Shown: positions 53,299 to 62,284, numbered from the stretch's first letter. The stretch is 64,000 bases of DNA from Pseudomonas citri (GCF_025336485.1 NZ_JAODAB010000004.1:294873-358872), one strand, 5' to 3'. Made by a program: numbers and translations. Notes: a model not told the origin generated them from the sequence alone.

Positions 53299-54450
53299 AT
53301 GAGTGCCGTCAAAGACCCCGCACAACAGAACAACAAGACCCTGGTCAGCCTGCGCAACCTGAACAAGCACTACGGCGACTTTGCCGCCGTCGACGATATT
53401 GCCCTGGAGATCCAGGACGGAGAGTTCCTGACCTTCCTCGGCTCCAGCGGCTCGGGCAAGAGCACTACGCTGTCGATGCTCGCCGGGTTTGAAACCCCCA
53501 GCAGCGGCGAGATCCTGGTGGACGGCAAATCCCTGGTCAACGTCCCGCCGCACAAACGCGACATCGGCATGGTGTTCCAGCGTTATTCGCTGTTCCCGCA
53601 CCTGTCGGTACGCGACAACATTGCCTTCCCGCTGGCGATCCGCAAGCTGACGCCTGCCGAACGCGATCGCCGGGTCGACGCGATGCTCAAGCTGGTGCAA
53701 CTGGAGCAGTTCGCCCATCGCCGCCCTTCGCAACTCTCCGGTGGCCAGCAACAGCGCGTGGCGATTGCCCGGGCATTGGTCTACGAACCACGCATCCTGC
53801 TGATGGACGAACCCCTCGGCGCCCTCGACAAGAAACTCCGTGAAGACCTGCAGGATGAACTGCGCCAACTGCATCGGCGCCTGGGCATCACCATCGTCTA
53901 CGTGACCCACGACCAGGAAGAAGCCATGCGTCTGTCCCAGCGCATCGCCATTTTCAGCCACGGCAAGATCGTCGGCCTGGGCACCGGCTACGACCTCTAC
54001 CAGAATCCGCCGAATGCCTTTGTCGCGTCGTTCCTCGGCAACTCGAACTTCCTCAAGCTCAAGGCCCAGGGCAACGCGGTGGCGACATTCGAAGGCCAGC
54101 CGCTGTCGATCCGCCTGACCGCCGGCCTGCAAACCGACCAGGACGTGCTGCTGATGGTCCGCCCGGAAAAAGCCTTGGCCCTGAGCACCGAGCAGGCCGC
54201 TCAAGAACCATTGGCAGCGGGCTGGAATGAAGTCTCGGCCAAGGTTGTCGAAGTGCTGTTCCTCGGTGAAAGCCAGACCTGCAGCGTGGTGACCTCCGGT
54301 GGCACCGCCATGACCGTCAAGGCCCTCTCCGCTGCTGGCATGCCCCTCAAGGCGGGTGATCCGGTGCGTGTGCGCTGGGCCACGGCTGATGCGTGCGTGT
54401 ACACCGAATGGGCCGAAAGCGATTTGAACAAGGCAGCCGGGGCGCACTGA
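53299..54450 (+). CDS. ABC transporter ATPase (PotA-like)
   Basis: 383 aa. Walker A FLGSSGSGKSTTLSML, Q-loop VFQRYSLFPHLSV, signature LSGGQQQRVAIARAL, Walker B ILLMDEPLGALDKKLR and H-loop VTHDQEEAM are all intact. The C-terminal 130 residues form a TOBE/MOP regulatory domain, as in PotA. It energises the importer encoded by the three preceding genes. Two terminators follow. Confidence 0.95.
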   Translation: MSAVKDPAQQNNKTLVSLRNLNKHYGDFAAVDDIALEIQDGEFLTFLGSSGSGKSTTLSMLAGFETPSSGEILVDGKSLVNVPPHKRDIGMVFQRYSLFPHLSVRDNIAFPLAIRKLTPAERDRRVDAMLKLVQLEQFAHRRPSQLSGGQQQRVAIARALVYEPRILLMDEPLGALDKKLREDLQDELRQLHRRLGITIVYVTHDQEEAMRLSQRIAIFSHGKIVGLGTGYDLYQNPPNAFVASFLGNSNFLKLKAQGNAVATFEGQPLSIRLTAGLQTDQDVLLMVRPEKALALSTEQAAQEPLAAGWNEVSAKVVEVLFLGESQTCSVVTSGGTAMTVKALSAAGMPLKAGDPVRVRWATADACVYTEWAESDLNKAAGAH

Positions 54451-54459
54451 CTCCCCTGC

Positions 54460-54483
54460 AGGCCCACTTCGGTGGGCCTTTTC
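54460..54483 (+). terminator. Terminator of the ABC importer operon
   Basis: Hairpin AGGCCCAC-TTCG-GTGGGCCT followed by TTTT, nine bases after the ATPase stop. Confidence 0.85.
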
Positions 54484-54502
54484 TCAGATGTCACCCTCGG
54501 GT

Positions 54503-54536
54503 CGCCGCAACGTCGGGTTGCGGCGGCCTTTTTTTG
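54503..54536 (+). terminator. Second, back-up terminator
   Basis: GCCGCAAC-GTCGG-GTTGCGGC followed by GGCC and a run of seven T. It is in tandem with the hairpin at 54460. Confidence 0.8.
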
Positions 54537-54575
54537 TGTTTCGATTGCCTTCCGTGGTCACCCTGATTGGCTCCT

Positions 54576-54675
54576 GCTGTGGAAGCAAAGCTTGCTCGCG
54601 ATAGCGGTGGGTCCGCTTGCATTAAGGGTGAATGGGCTGCCGTCATTGCGAGTAAGCAAGCTCGGCTCCCACAGC
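54576..54675. repeat. REP pair (GTGGGAGCAAGC type, diverged)
   Basis: GCTGTGGAAGCAAAGCTTGCTCGCGAT at the left faces GCAAGCTCGGCTCCCACAGC at the right. It lies between the convergent importer and NCS1 genes. The first copy has A instead of G in GTGGGAGC. Confidence 0.8.
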
Positions 54676-54746
54676 TCACACGCCCTTAAAACCCCAAACA
54701 AAAATGCCCGGCCAATAGCCGGGCATTCGCTCAAGCAGTTCTTCAA

Positions 54747-56153
54747 TCAGTCCGTATAACCTAACCGCGCAGCCATGCTCCGCCGAGTCTGTCCACGCGT
54801 TGCCAGGCAGTAATACAACGGACAAGTCACCACCAACCCCACCAGCCATGACAGGTCCGCACCTTCGATCAGGTTCGCATAGGGCCCGACATAGAACGAG
54901 GTATTGGCAAACGGCAGTTGCACGATGATCCCGATGAAATACGCCACGATCGCATGCAGGTTGAAACGCCCATAAATCCCGCCATCGGCATGAAAGATCG
55001 AGGCGATGTCGTAATGGCCGCGCTTGATCACATAGAAATCAATCAGGTTGATCGACGCCCATGGCACCAATACCAGCAACAACGCCAGGATCAAACCGAT
55101 GAATTGCGAGATGAAGTTCGCCGAAGCGCCCAATGCCACCACACAGCAACCCGCCAACACCACGCTCGACAAGACCACTCGAACCTTGATGCTCGGCGTC
55201 CATTGACTGGCAAAGGTCTGGATCGAGGTGATGATCGACAGAACCGCACCATACAGATTCAAAGCGTTGTGGCTGATGATATTGAGCAGGAACAGCACCA
55301 TCAGAATCGGCCCAAGCCAACCGGTGGACTGCTTGACCGCAGCCATGGCTTCGGTGCCTTCAGGAGTCGCCAACACCGCCACGGCGCCGAAGACAAACGA
55401 CAGGATCGTGCCCAGGGTGGCCCCCAGGTACGTGGCCAGGAATGGGCGGGCAATACCGATATCCGCCGGCAGGTAACGCGAGTAGTCCGATACATAAGGC
55501 GAGAAGCTGATCTGCCAGATGATCCCCAGCGACACCGTCGCCAGCCAACCGGACAGGTTGAAACCACCCCGGGTAAAGAAGTCCGCCGGCAGATCATGGG
55601 CGAAGATATAGAAGAAGCCGGCGAGCAAGGCGCTGCCCATCACCCAGGTGCCGATGCGGTTGAGGGTATGGATGAAGCGATACCCGATCACACCGATGGC
55701 CGTAGCGCTCAGCGCGCCGATCAGGATGCTGGCCGACACCGGTACCGATGGCGCAATGCCGACAATGGATTTACCCGCCAGGACGATGTTGGAAATGAAG
55801 AAACCGATGTAGATCAGCGCCGCGAAGAACACGATCAACAGCGCACCATAGCGACCGAACTGGCCACGGCTCTGGACCATTTGCGGGATCCCCATGCGGG
55901 GGCCCTGGGCCGACGCGAGGGCAATCACCAGCCCGCCCACCAGATGCCCCAGGACAATCGCCAGCAGCCCCCAGAACAGATCGAGATGGAATACCTGGAC
56001 CACCATGGCGCCGGTAACGATGGGCAGCGGCGCAATGTTGGTGCTGAACCATAAGGTGAACAGATCGCGAGCCTTTCCGTGGCGCTCTGCGAGTGGAACG
56101 TAATCGACCGTGTGATTCTCGATCAACGGGTCTTGCCGGGACATCTGGGACAT
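54747..56153 (-). CDS. NCS1-family nucleobase/hydantoin/cytosine-type permease
   Basis: Start at ATG 56153 (MSQMSRQDPLIENHTVDYV), nine bases after TTGAG; an ATG two codons before is possible. The 468-aa protein has twelve membrane helices and NCS1 signatures (FTLWFSTNIAPLPIVTGAMV in TM1, MGIPQMVQSRGQFGRYGALL in TM3, FSPYVSDYSRYLP in the TM5-6 region). NCS1 carriers import cytosine, purines, allantoin, hydantoins, nicotinamide riboside or pyridoxine with Na+ or H+. Operator copy 4 lies about 80 bases upstream, so it is in the regulon and points to an N-heterocyclic substrate. Confidence 0.9.
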   Translation of the reverse strand: MSQMSRQDPLIENHTVDYVPLAERHGKARDLFTLWFSTNIAPLPIVTGAMVVQVFHLDLFWGLLAIVLGHLVGGLVIALASAQGPRMGIPQMVQSRGQFGRYGALLIVFFAALIYIGFFISNIVLAGKSIVGIAPSVPVSASILIGALSATAIGVIGYRFIHTLNRIGTWVMGSALLAGFFYIFAHDLPADFFTRGGFNLSGWLATVSLGIIWQISFSPYVSDYSRYLPADIGIARPFLATYLGATLGTILSFVFGAVAVLATPEGTEAMAAVKQSTGWLGPILMVLFLLNIISHNALNLYGAVLSIITSIQTFASQWTPSIKVRVVLSSVVLAGCCVVALGASANFISQFIGLILALLLVLVPWASINLIDFYVIKRGHYDIASIFHADGGIYGRFNLHAIVAYFIGIIVQLPFANTSFYVGPYANLIEGADLSWLVGLVVTCPLYYCLATRGQTRRSMAARLGYTD

Positions 56154-56234
56154 ATGCATGAACTCAAGTTTGTCTGTTCTTATCTTTGTATGAAGCCAAA
56201 CCGGGACGCTCTACGGCGCCACTCAGATGTGCAC

Positions 56235-56253
56235 CATATTATGGTATTCCAAC
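56235..56253. promoter_or_regulatory. GntR operator copy 4, upstream of the NCS1 permease
   Basis: ATATTATGGTATTCCAAC; the right half is TTCCA instead of TACCA, as in copy 3. It lies 82 bases upstream of the permease start on the minus strand. Confidence 0.7.
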
Positions 56254-56397
56254 ACTTTCACAAGACTGATCCGTCCTTTGGGTGAGCGTCTGATCCGGGA
56301 AAAACGTGGTCAGGCAACCTTGTAACCCCCGTATTCATTGAGCCCTACAGCCTTCCCTACGTTTATCGGAACGCTGAAAAAGACCTTGCAATGATTG

Positions 56398-56419
56398 TAT
56401 TACGGTATACCATCAGACT
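56398..56419. promoter_or_regulatory. GntR operator copy 5, upstream of flavin reductase 2
   Basis: GTATTACGGTATACCATCA, one base different from copy 1 in the left arm (C for T). It lies 43 bases before the flavin reductase start and shares the divergent intergenic region with copy 4. Confidence 0.78.
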
Positions 56420-56461
56420 AAGAACCTATAAAAACCCCGCAATACCATGAGGACACCGTCC

Positions 56462-56947
56462 ATGATCGATGCCGCCATCTACAAACAAGTCCTGGGCTCA
56501 TTTCCTTCCGGCGTCACCGTAATCACCACGCTGGATGACGACGACCAGATCGTCGGCCTGACAGCCAGCGCGTTCAGCTCACTGTCCATGGACCCGCCCC
56601 TGGTGCTGTTCTGCCCCAACTACAGCTCCGATTCGTATCCAGTACTGATCAAGAACAAACGCTTCGCCATTCACGTGCTTTCCGGTGGTCAGCAGAGTGA
56701 AGCCTATGCCTTTGCGCGCAAGGGCAAAGACAAGGCGCAAGGCATCGAATGGACATTGAGCGAGCTGGGCAATCCAATCCTGGCCAACGCTACGGCAGTG
56801 ATCGAATGCGAACTGTGGCGCGAATATGAAGGCGGCGACCACGCGATCATGGTCGGTGCCGTGAAGAACCTGATCGTGCCCCGCCAGAACGCCGGGCCGA
56901 TGGTGTATTGCCACGGCAAGATGGGTGCCCTGCCCGTTCCGGCTTGA
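56462..56947 (+). CDS. FMN reductase of a two-component monooxygenase (2)
   Basis: Start at ATG 56462 (MIDAAIYKQVLGSF), with TGAGGA nine bases upstream; the alternative five codons earlier would add residues absent from the paralogue. The 161-aa protein has the flavin-reductase motifs GSFPSGVTVITTLD, GLTASAFSSLSMDPPLVLFC and GDHAIMVGAVKNL. It is very similar to the enzyme at 44807. It is encoded 180 bases upstream of the luciferase-like monooxygenase and probably is its dedicated FMNH2 source. Confidence 0.93.
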   Translation: MIDAAIYKQVLGSFPSGVTVITTLDDDDQIVGLTASAFSSLSMDPPLVLFCPNYSSDSYPVLIKNKRFAIHVLSGGQQSEAYAFARKGKDKAQGIEWTLSELGNPILANATAVIECELWREYEGGDHAIMVGAVKNLIVPRQNAGPMVYCHGKMGALPVPA

Positions 56948-56978
56948 TGGCCTGGACAGAAATATTTTGCAGACATTC

Positions 56979-57000
56979 CGTATTATGGTATACCAATAAT
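56979..57000. promoter_or_regulatory. GntR operator copy 6, upstream of the LLM monooxygenase
   Basis: CGTATTATGGTATACCAATA, with the same left half as copies 1 and 2. It lies about 127 bases before the monooxygenase start and 32 bases after the flavin reductase stop, so the monooxygenase has its own control point. Confidence 0.8.
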
Positions 57001-57126
57001 CAATCAGCCAGGCAGGTGCAACCACGACGCGCCCAGCCTGGCTAGAACACCCGGGAGCCCCGCGCTCGTCCCAGGCAACAGGCCCGCAGTCGACAGGCCG
57101 CCAACAAAAGATCCGAGGTAAGCGTC

Positions 57127-58170
57127 ATGAAATTTTCCCTGTTCGTACACATGGAACGTTGGGACGAAAGCATCAGCCACCGCCAGCTGTTCGAAGACCT
57201 GACCGAGCTGACCCTGCTGGCCGAGGCCGGTGGCTTCAGCACCGTCTGGATCGGTGAACACCACGCCATGGAATACACCATCTCGCCAAGCCCGATGCCG
57301 CTGCTAGCCTATCTGGCGGCCAGGACCACCACCATCCACCTGGGTGCCGGCACCATCATTGCACCGTTCTGGCACCCGCTGCGGGCGGCCGGTGAATGCG
57401 CATTGCTGGACGTGATCAGCAACGGTCGCATGGAAGTCGGCCTGGCCCGTGGCGCCTACCAGGTGGAATTCGACCGCATGGCCGGCGGCATGCCAGCGGC
57501 CTCCGGCGGCCAGGCGCTGCGGGAAATGGTCCCGGCGGTGCGCGCACTGTGGCAAGGCGACTACGCCCATGACGGCGACATCTGGAAGTTCCCGACGTCC
57601 ACCAGCGTGCCCAAGCCGATCCAGAAGCCGAACCCACCCATGTGGATCGCGGCTCGTGACCCGGACTCGCACAACTTCGCGGTCGCCAACGGCTGTAATG
57701 TCATGGTCACCCCATTGATGAAGGGCGACGAAGAAGTCCTCGACCTGAAGAACAAGTTCCAGAACGCGCTGGATAACAACCCCGGCGTGCCGCGCCCCCA
57801 ATTGATGGTGCTGCGCCATACCCACGTGCACTCGGCCGACAATCCCGAAGGCTGGAAAGTCGGGGCCAAGGCAATCGCCAAGTTCTACCGCACCTTCGAT
57901 GCGTGGTTCGGCAACAAGGAAACCCCGGTCAATGGCTTCCTGGCGCCAAGCCCGGAAGAAAAATTCGCCGGTCGCCCGGAATTCGAACTGGAGAGCCTGC
58001 ACAAGACCGCCATGATCGGCACCCCGGAAGAAATCATCCCGCGCATCAAGTACTACCAGGAACTGGGCGTCGACGAGTTCAGCTTCTGGTGCGACAACAG
58101 CCTGCCCCATGCCGAGAAGAAAAGATCCCTGGAGCTGTTCATCAAGCACGTGGTGCCGGCGTTTCGTTGA
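57127..58170 (+). CDS. LLM-class (luciferase-like) flavin-dependent monooxygenase
   Basis: 347-aa TIM-barrel protein starting at ATG 57127, with GAGGTAAGCGTC upstream. It has bacterial-luciferase features: FSLFVHMERWD, FSTVWIGEHHAMEY (the conserved His pair), LGAGTIIAPFWHPLRAAGECALLD and SNGRMEVGLARGAYQVEFDRM. LLM enzymes use FMNH2 and O2 to insert oxygen; RutA (uracil) and PyrA (pyridine) open N-heterocycles this way. With a flavin reductase beside it and an NCS1 permease in the regulon, oxidative attack on an N-heterocycle or cyclic amide is the best hypothesis. It lacks close-by RutB/RutC-like genes, so it is not the Rut pathway. Confidence 0.9.
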   Translation: MKFSLFVHMERWDESISHRQLFEDLTELTLLAEAGGFSTVWIGEHHAMEYTISPSPMPLLAYLAARTTTIHLGAGTIIAPFWHPLRAAGECALLDVISNGRMEVGLARGAYQVEFDRMAGGMPAASGGQALREMVPAVRALWQGDYAHDGDIWKFPTSTSVPKPIQKPNPPMWIAARDPDSHNFAVANGCNVMVTPLMKGDEEVLDLKNKFQNALDNNPGVPRPQLMVLRHTHVHSADNPEGWKVGAKAIAKFYRTFDAWFGNKETPVNGFLAPSPEEKFAGRPEFELESLHKTAMIGTPEEIIPRIKYYQELGVDEFSFWCDNSLPHAEKKRSLELFIKHVVPAFR

Positions 58171-58285
58171 TCGCGCAATCCGGCCTCAATTCGAGTTCAC
58201 GGGCCGTCGACCGGAAATCATCACGCTCGAATGGGCGTGGGTCGATCTGGAAAGCCGGCGTCATGTCCAAGCCCGCGAGCGTGGG

Positions 58286-59029
58286 TCAGCGGGCGCTGTC
58301 GATGATGGAGCCGCCATCGGGCGTAAGGCTTGATCCGGTGATGAACTGGCTGTCCTTACTGGCCAGGAACAGCACGACCGGCGCAATGTCGTCTTCCGGC
58401 GAACCGTAGCGACCCAAGGGATTGGTCGCCGCCGGCACGTTGACATCGGGCTCCCACGTTTCGGCCACAGGGAGGACGTTGTTCACCGTGATCTTGTCTG
58501 CTCCCCATTCCCGCGCAGCCGTGCGGGTCAGTGCCCGCACGGCTTCCTTTGCCATGTTGTAGGGGCCATAGCCAACCAGCCCGACGATGCCAGCCATCGA
58601 GCCGAAGTTGATAACGCGTCCTTCGCCGCTTTTTTTCAGGTACGGATAGGCCGCCTGCATGGCGCGGAGGTACGCGATGGGGCCGAGGTCCAAATTGCGC
58701 TGCAGTTGTTCCGCCGACAGATCGATGATGGACGAGAACGGAGCAGTGGAATCGAAGGCGTTGTTTACCAGAATGTCGATACCACCATAGGTAGCCGCTA
58801 CCTTGTCGATGGCGACCTTGAGCTGGTCGGCGTTGCCAATATCGCAGGGGATACCGAGAGCCGTACCGCCGGCGGCGGTAATGTCGGCAACAACGGCATC
58901 CACGTTTGCGGGCGTGAGCGAAAGAACGGCGACCTTCGCGCCTTCCGCCGCGAGTAGCTTGGCGGTCGCTCGGCCGATACCGCGTCCGGCGCCTGTGACA
59001 ATGGCTACTTTTCCGTTGAGTCGGAACAT
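58286..59029 (-). CDS. Short-chain dehydrogenase/reductase
   Basis: 247-aa classical SDR: TGAGRGIGRATA (NAD(P) binding), NNAFDS, catalytic Ser in NFGSMAGIVG and Tyr/Lys in YGPYNMAKEA. The C-terminal motif FITGSSLTPDGGS is standard. Substrate unknown. It is downstream of the DoxX gene by 18 bases and the pair is divergent from the HxlR regulator at 59537, so it is probably induced through that regulator. Confidence 0.93.
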   Translation of the reverse strand: MFRLNGKVAIVTGAGRGIGRATAKLLAAEGAKVAVLSLTPANVDAVVADITAAGGTALGIPCDIGNADQLKVAIDKVAATYGGIDILVNNAFDSTAPFSSIIDLSAEQLQRNLDLGPIAYLRAMQAAYPYLKKSGEGRVINFGSMAGIVGLVGYGPYNMAKEAVRALTRTAAREWGADKITVNNVLPVAETWEPDVNVPAATNPLGRYGSPEDDIAPVVLFLASKDSQFITGSSLTPDGGSIIDSAR

Positions 59030-59047
59030 TATTTTCTCCTTTGGAAG

Positions 59048-59455
59048 TTAAGGGTTACTTTGCTGCGTTGCTACGACCGCGCCATACGGCGAAGCGGTGT
59101 CGCGGGCGATGTTTTGGGTGGTGAACGAGACGACCAGGAGCACCAAGCCAAGCACCGCCGCAAGCGCCCCCTTGGGCTTGCGTACGCCGAGATGCGCCGA
59201 GGCGGACAGCAGGAGTTGAAAGAAGGTGCCTGCGTAAGCCAGATCACTCAGGGGCACGCTCACGCGCGACAAGATCGCAAGCGGCCCGAGCACCTTCACC
59301 ACGACCATGAGCGGCACAAGGTAGGGAGCGGCATAGTTCAGATCGGCAAGCGCCTGGCGCACCCAATCCTTCTTGACGACGTAGAGCGTTGCGGACGACA
59401 GGTAGAGGAGCGCCAGCAATGCGGTGCTGATCCAGTAGGCGTAATGCGTAACCAT
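59048..59455 (-). CDS. DoxX-like membrane protein
   Basis: 135-aa protein with four membrane helices (WISTALLALLYLSSATLYVV, YLVPLMVVVKVLGPLAIL, LAYAGTFFQLLLSASAHLG, GALAAVLGLVLLVVSFTT). DoxX-like proteins occur in redox and stress operons; in some bacteria they interact with superoxide dismutase or rhodanese. It is the first gene of a pair with the SDR, and 81 bases separate it from the divergent HxlR gene. Confidence 0.85.
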   Translation of the reverse strand: MVTHYAYWISTALLALLYLSSATLYVVKKDWVRQALADLNYAAPYLVPLMVVVKVLGPLAILSRVSVPLSDLAYAGTFFQLLLSASAHLGVRKPKGALAAVLGLVLLVVSFTTQNIARDTASPYGAVVATQQSNP

Positions 59456-59536
59456 GAGCGGGTTCCCAGCGTTAGTTCATATCGACTTTTTGCGAGGATG
59501 TTGCCTAATATGAAAACCGACAAGTAGGATGATTAA

Positions 59537-59944
59537 ATGGTTGCTAGTATGGAAAACCAGACTAATGAGACCAGCGGGATCAACATGCACGACGAAATGC
59601 GCCGCGCGTTCGCGCTGCTTTCCGGCAAATGGAAGCTGGAAATCATGTGGCTGCTGAACCAGCGGATCTATCGCTTCGGCGAGCTGCGCAAGGCGATTCC
59701 GGGCATCACCCAGCACATGCTGACGGCTCAACTGCGTGAGCTGGAGGCCGATGGCTTGGTGTCACGCACGGTGTTTGCAGAAGTGCCGCCCCGCGTCGAG
59801 TACGAGATCACGGCGAAGGCACGCGGCCTGGGGCCGACAATGGAGGCGTTGACGGCCTGGTGGGCCGAGCATGGGAGAAGCGTGCCAGTGAAGCCGGCTG
59901 CACGCGGGCGCAAAGCCAAGGCCGTCGCGCCGAAGTCAGAATGA
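59537..59944 (+). CDS. HxlR-family transcriptional regulator
   Basis: 135-aa winged-helix protein: MRRAFALLSGKWKLEIMWLL, FGELRKAIPGITQHMLTAQL, RELEADGLVSRTVFAEVPPR then VEYEITAKARGL, the standard HxlR pattern. A basic tail (ARGRKAKAV) follows. The start ATG 59537 has AGGAT seven bases upstream. No cysteine is visible in the recognition domain, so it is not an obvious thiol sensor. It probably represses the divergent DoxX-SDR operon. Confidence 0.92.
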   Translation: MVASMENQTNETSGINMHDEMRRAFALLSGKWKLEIMWLLNQRIYRFGELRKAIPGITQHMLTAQLRELEADGLVSRTVFAEVPPRVEYEITAKARGLGPTMEALTAWWAEHGRSVPVKPAARGRKAKAVAPKSE

Positions 59945-60151
59945 TGTTGGGCTGCGCCAGCATGGCAATCGCCCTCGATGCAGTGCGATCCGGCGCCCCA
60001 CTCGACGCTCTTATGTGGCTTCCAGTCCACAAGTCAGCAAGCTGCAAATTGCTCAGTAGTAGAGCTAAGCCAGCGCCCTGCATGCGACTTTGCCCCTAGT
60101 GACTTCCACCAGGGGCTTGACGCCGATTCTTTTCATTCCAGGACAGCGGGA

Positions 60152-62284
60152 TCAGAACGTCACACTGGCACTCAGGCGCGCGGTACGCGGCTCGCCGACG
60201 GCGACCTGCAACTCGCTACCGGTGGAAGACGGGTAGTACTGCTTGTCGAACAGGTTGTCGACGTTCAGTTGCAGCGATGTCTTGTACCCCAGCACGGGGG
60301 ATTCCCAACGCAGGAAGGCGTCGGCTACGGTGTAGCTGCTCAACCAGAAATCGTTGTCGTTGTTGGCGGCACGCTCGCCGACATAGCGCGCACCGGCACC
60401 AGCGTGCCAGGCGCCGAATTCGGCGGGTACGTTCAAGTGATGGGACAGGTACAAGCTGGCGGTGTGCTTGGGCGCATTGGCGAGGCGATGACCTTCGTCA
60501 TTTGGATCGTCGAGAATTTCCGTGTGAGTGTAGCTGTAGGTGCCAATCAGGTCCCAGCGCTCGGCCAGGCGCCCGGTGACGTCCAGTTCCAGGCCTTGGG
60601 AGCCGACTTTGCCGGCGGCTTCTGCAATGGTTTTCCCACCCACTACGGTGTTGGTCACCACGTTCTTTTTTTCGATATCGAACAAGGCGAGATTGATATT
60701 CAGTCCAGGCAAAGGATCATATTTGGCACCGACTTCGTAACTGCGCCCCTCCTCCGGCTTGAAGGTGCTGAGGTTGTCATCGACGGTATCGTTGGGTTTG
60801 AACGAACGACTGTAATTGCCATACAGCGACAAAGTCTCATCGGCCTTGTAGACCAGTCCAAGGAACGGAACAAAGGCATCGCCGTTATCGTCGCGAACAG
60901 GCACTCGCTTGATCATCCCCGTTTCACTGAATTGGTCGTAATGCTGGTAGCGTCCGCCAAACACCAGAATCCAGCGTTCATCCAGGTGCCAGTTGTCCTT
61001 TAGGTACACGGAGCTGGAGGTCAGCTGGTTAGTCAGATTGCTTTGCGCGGCATTCACCCTGCCCGGCTCTGCCAGGCTGCCGTAAACCGGCGCGGTGATG
61101 TCAAAGCCTCCCTGCACAACCCCGCGGTAGGTCTTGCCGCGATATTGATCGGATACCTGGTTATCGACACCGATCAACACATCATGGCGCTGACCGAACA
61201 ACTCCTGTTTGCCGATGAAATCCCAACTTGCGTAACGGGTTTCATCATCGTAATGGGCACCGTTGGCAGCCCGACGCAGCGTATTGCCAGTCAATGTGCT
61301 GGGCTGCGCAATCGAAAGACTGTACCGATCATTGTTCCAGCCATAGGTCACCCGCGTCTTCCACGCCTCACTCAGCTCGTACTCAAAACGCGCCGTCGCG
61401 GTCTCGCGAATCCCCACGCTCTTGGCCCACGGCTCGTCGAGACGCTTATCGTAATCGATATCCACGGGATGCCCGTTACGGAACACCGTCCCACGGTCAA
61501 ACGGATTGGAATATTCGTTGTACTCATAGCTCAGGTTCAACGAAGCCCGCTCACCGGTCCAGGCCAGGGACGGCGCGACCAGGGTGCTTTCATTCACGCC
61601 GTAGTTGCGCCAGTAGTCCTCATGACCACGCTCGGCAATCAACCGATAAGCCAGCCCGGTATCCCCCAGAGGCCCGGTGGTGTCCACCGCCGTGGTGCCG
61701 CCGCCTTCGCTGTAGGCGGAGCCACTCAACGTGGTGCTCTGGGTGTATTCGGGTTTCTTGCTGATGACGTTGACCAGGCCGCCCGGCTCCAGGGCGCCGT
61801 AGAGCATCGAGGCCGGGCCCTTGAGCACTTCGACGCGGTCGGTGGTGGCGCTGAAGTTGTGCCCGAGGTTCGAGCGCACGCCGTCGCGCAGGATCGAACC
61901 GTCGTCGTTGGTGCCGAAACCGCGCTTGACCAGCGAGTCCCGCGAGCCGCCCAGGGTGTTGCCCTGGCTTACGCCGCTGACGAACTTCATCGCATCGTTC
62001 AACGAGTGCACCTGGAAATCGGCCAGGGTCTGTTGGGTCACCACGTTGATCGATTGCGCTTCCTCCTTGATCGGAACATCGCTCTTGCTCGCCGTGCTGG
62101 CTTGCGACGTCGTATAGCCTTCATCCTGAGTGACGCGAGTGCCCTGGATGTCCGTGGCCGGCAGTTCGAGCCTGTCCTGTGCCCACAGCGGACCGGCAAT
62201 CAGACAGCAGGAAAGCGTGGGCAGGACGTGTTTGAGGAAGGCATTGCGGTGAACGGGAGGGGTGGAACGGTTCAAGAGACGCAC
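60152..62284 (-). CDS. TonB-dependent siderophore receptor
   Basis: 710-aa outer-membrane receptor. The signal peptide ends near LWAQD; the plug domain (about 60-190) has SDVPIKEEAQSINVVTQQTL and GFGTNDDGSILRDGVRSNL, and VEVLKGPASMLYGALEPGGL then VNVISKKP is the TonB-receptor signature. The remainder is a 22-stranded barrel ending in aromatic Phe (SASVTF). There is no N-terminal signalling extension of the FpvA/FecA kind, so it is not coupled to a sigma/anti-sigma pair. Ligand not predictable; no siderophore genes are adjacent. A possible Fur site lies upstream. Confidence 0.93.
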   Translation of the reverse strand: MRLLNRSTPPVHRNAFLKHVLPTLSCCLIAGPLWAQDRLELPATDIQGTRVTQDEGYTTSQASTASKSDVPIKEEAQSINVVTQQTLADFQVHSLNDAMKFVSGVSQGNTLGGSRDSLVKRGFGTNDDGSILRDGVRSNLGHNFSATTDRVEVLKGPASMLYGALEPGGLVNVISKKPEYTQSTTLSGSAYSEGGGTTAVDTTGPLGDTGLAYRLIAERGHEDYWRNYGVNESTLVAPSLAWTGERASLNLSYEYNEYSNPFDRGTVFRNGHPVDIDYDKRLDEPWAKSVGIRETATARFEYELSEAWKTRVTYGWNNDRYSLSIAQPSTLTGNTLRRAANGAHYDDETRYASWDFIGKQELFGQRHDVLIGVDNQVSDQYRGKTYRGVVQGGFDITAPVYGSLAEPGRVNAAQSNLTNQLTSSSVYLKDNWHLDERWILVFGGRYQHYDQFSETGMIKRVPVRDDNGDAFVPFLGLVYKADETLSLYGNYSRSFKPNDTVDDNLSTFKPEEGRSYEVGAKYDPLPGLNINLALFDIEKKNVVTNTVVGGKTIAEAAGKVGSQGLELDVTGRLAERWDLIGTYSYTHTEILDDPNDEGHRLANAPKHTASLYLSHHLNVPAEFGAWHAGAGARYVGERAANNDNDFWLSSYTVADAFLRWESPVLGYKTSLQLNVDNLFDKQYYPSSTGSELQVAVGEPRTARLSASVTF

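Noticed and set aside
41789..58170. A canonical Rut (uracil) pathway
   Set aside because: There is an LLM enzyme, a flavin reductase and an alpha/beta hydrolase, but no RutB-, RutC- or RutE-like genes, and the permease is NCS1 rather than RutG type.
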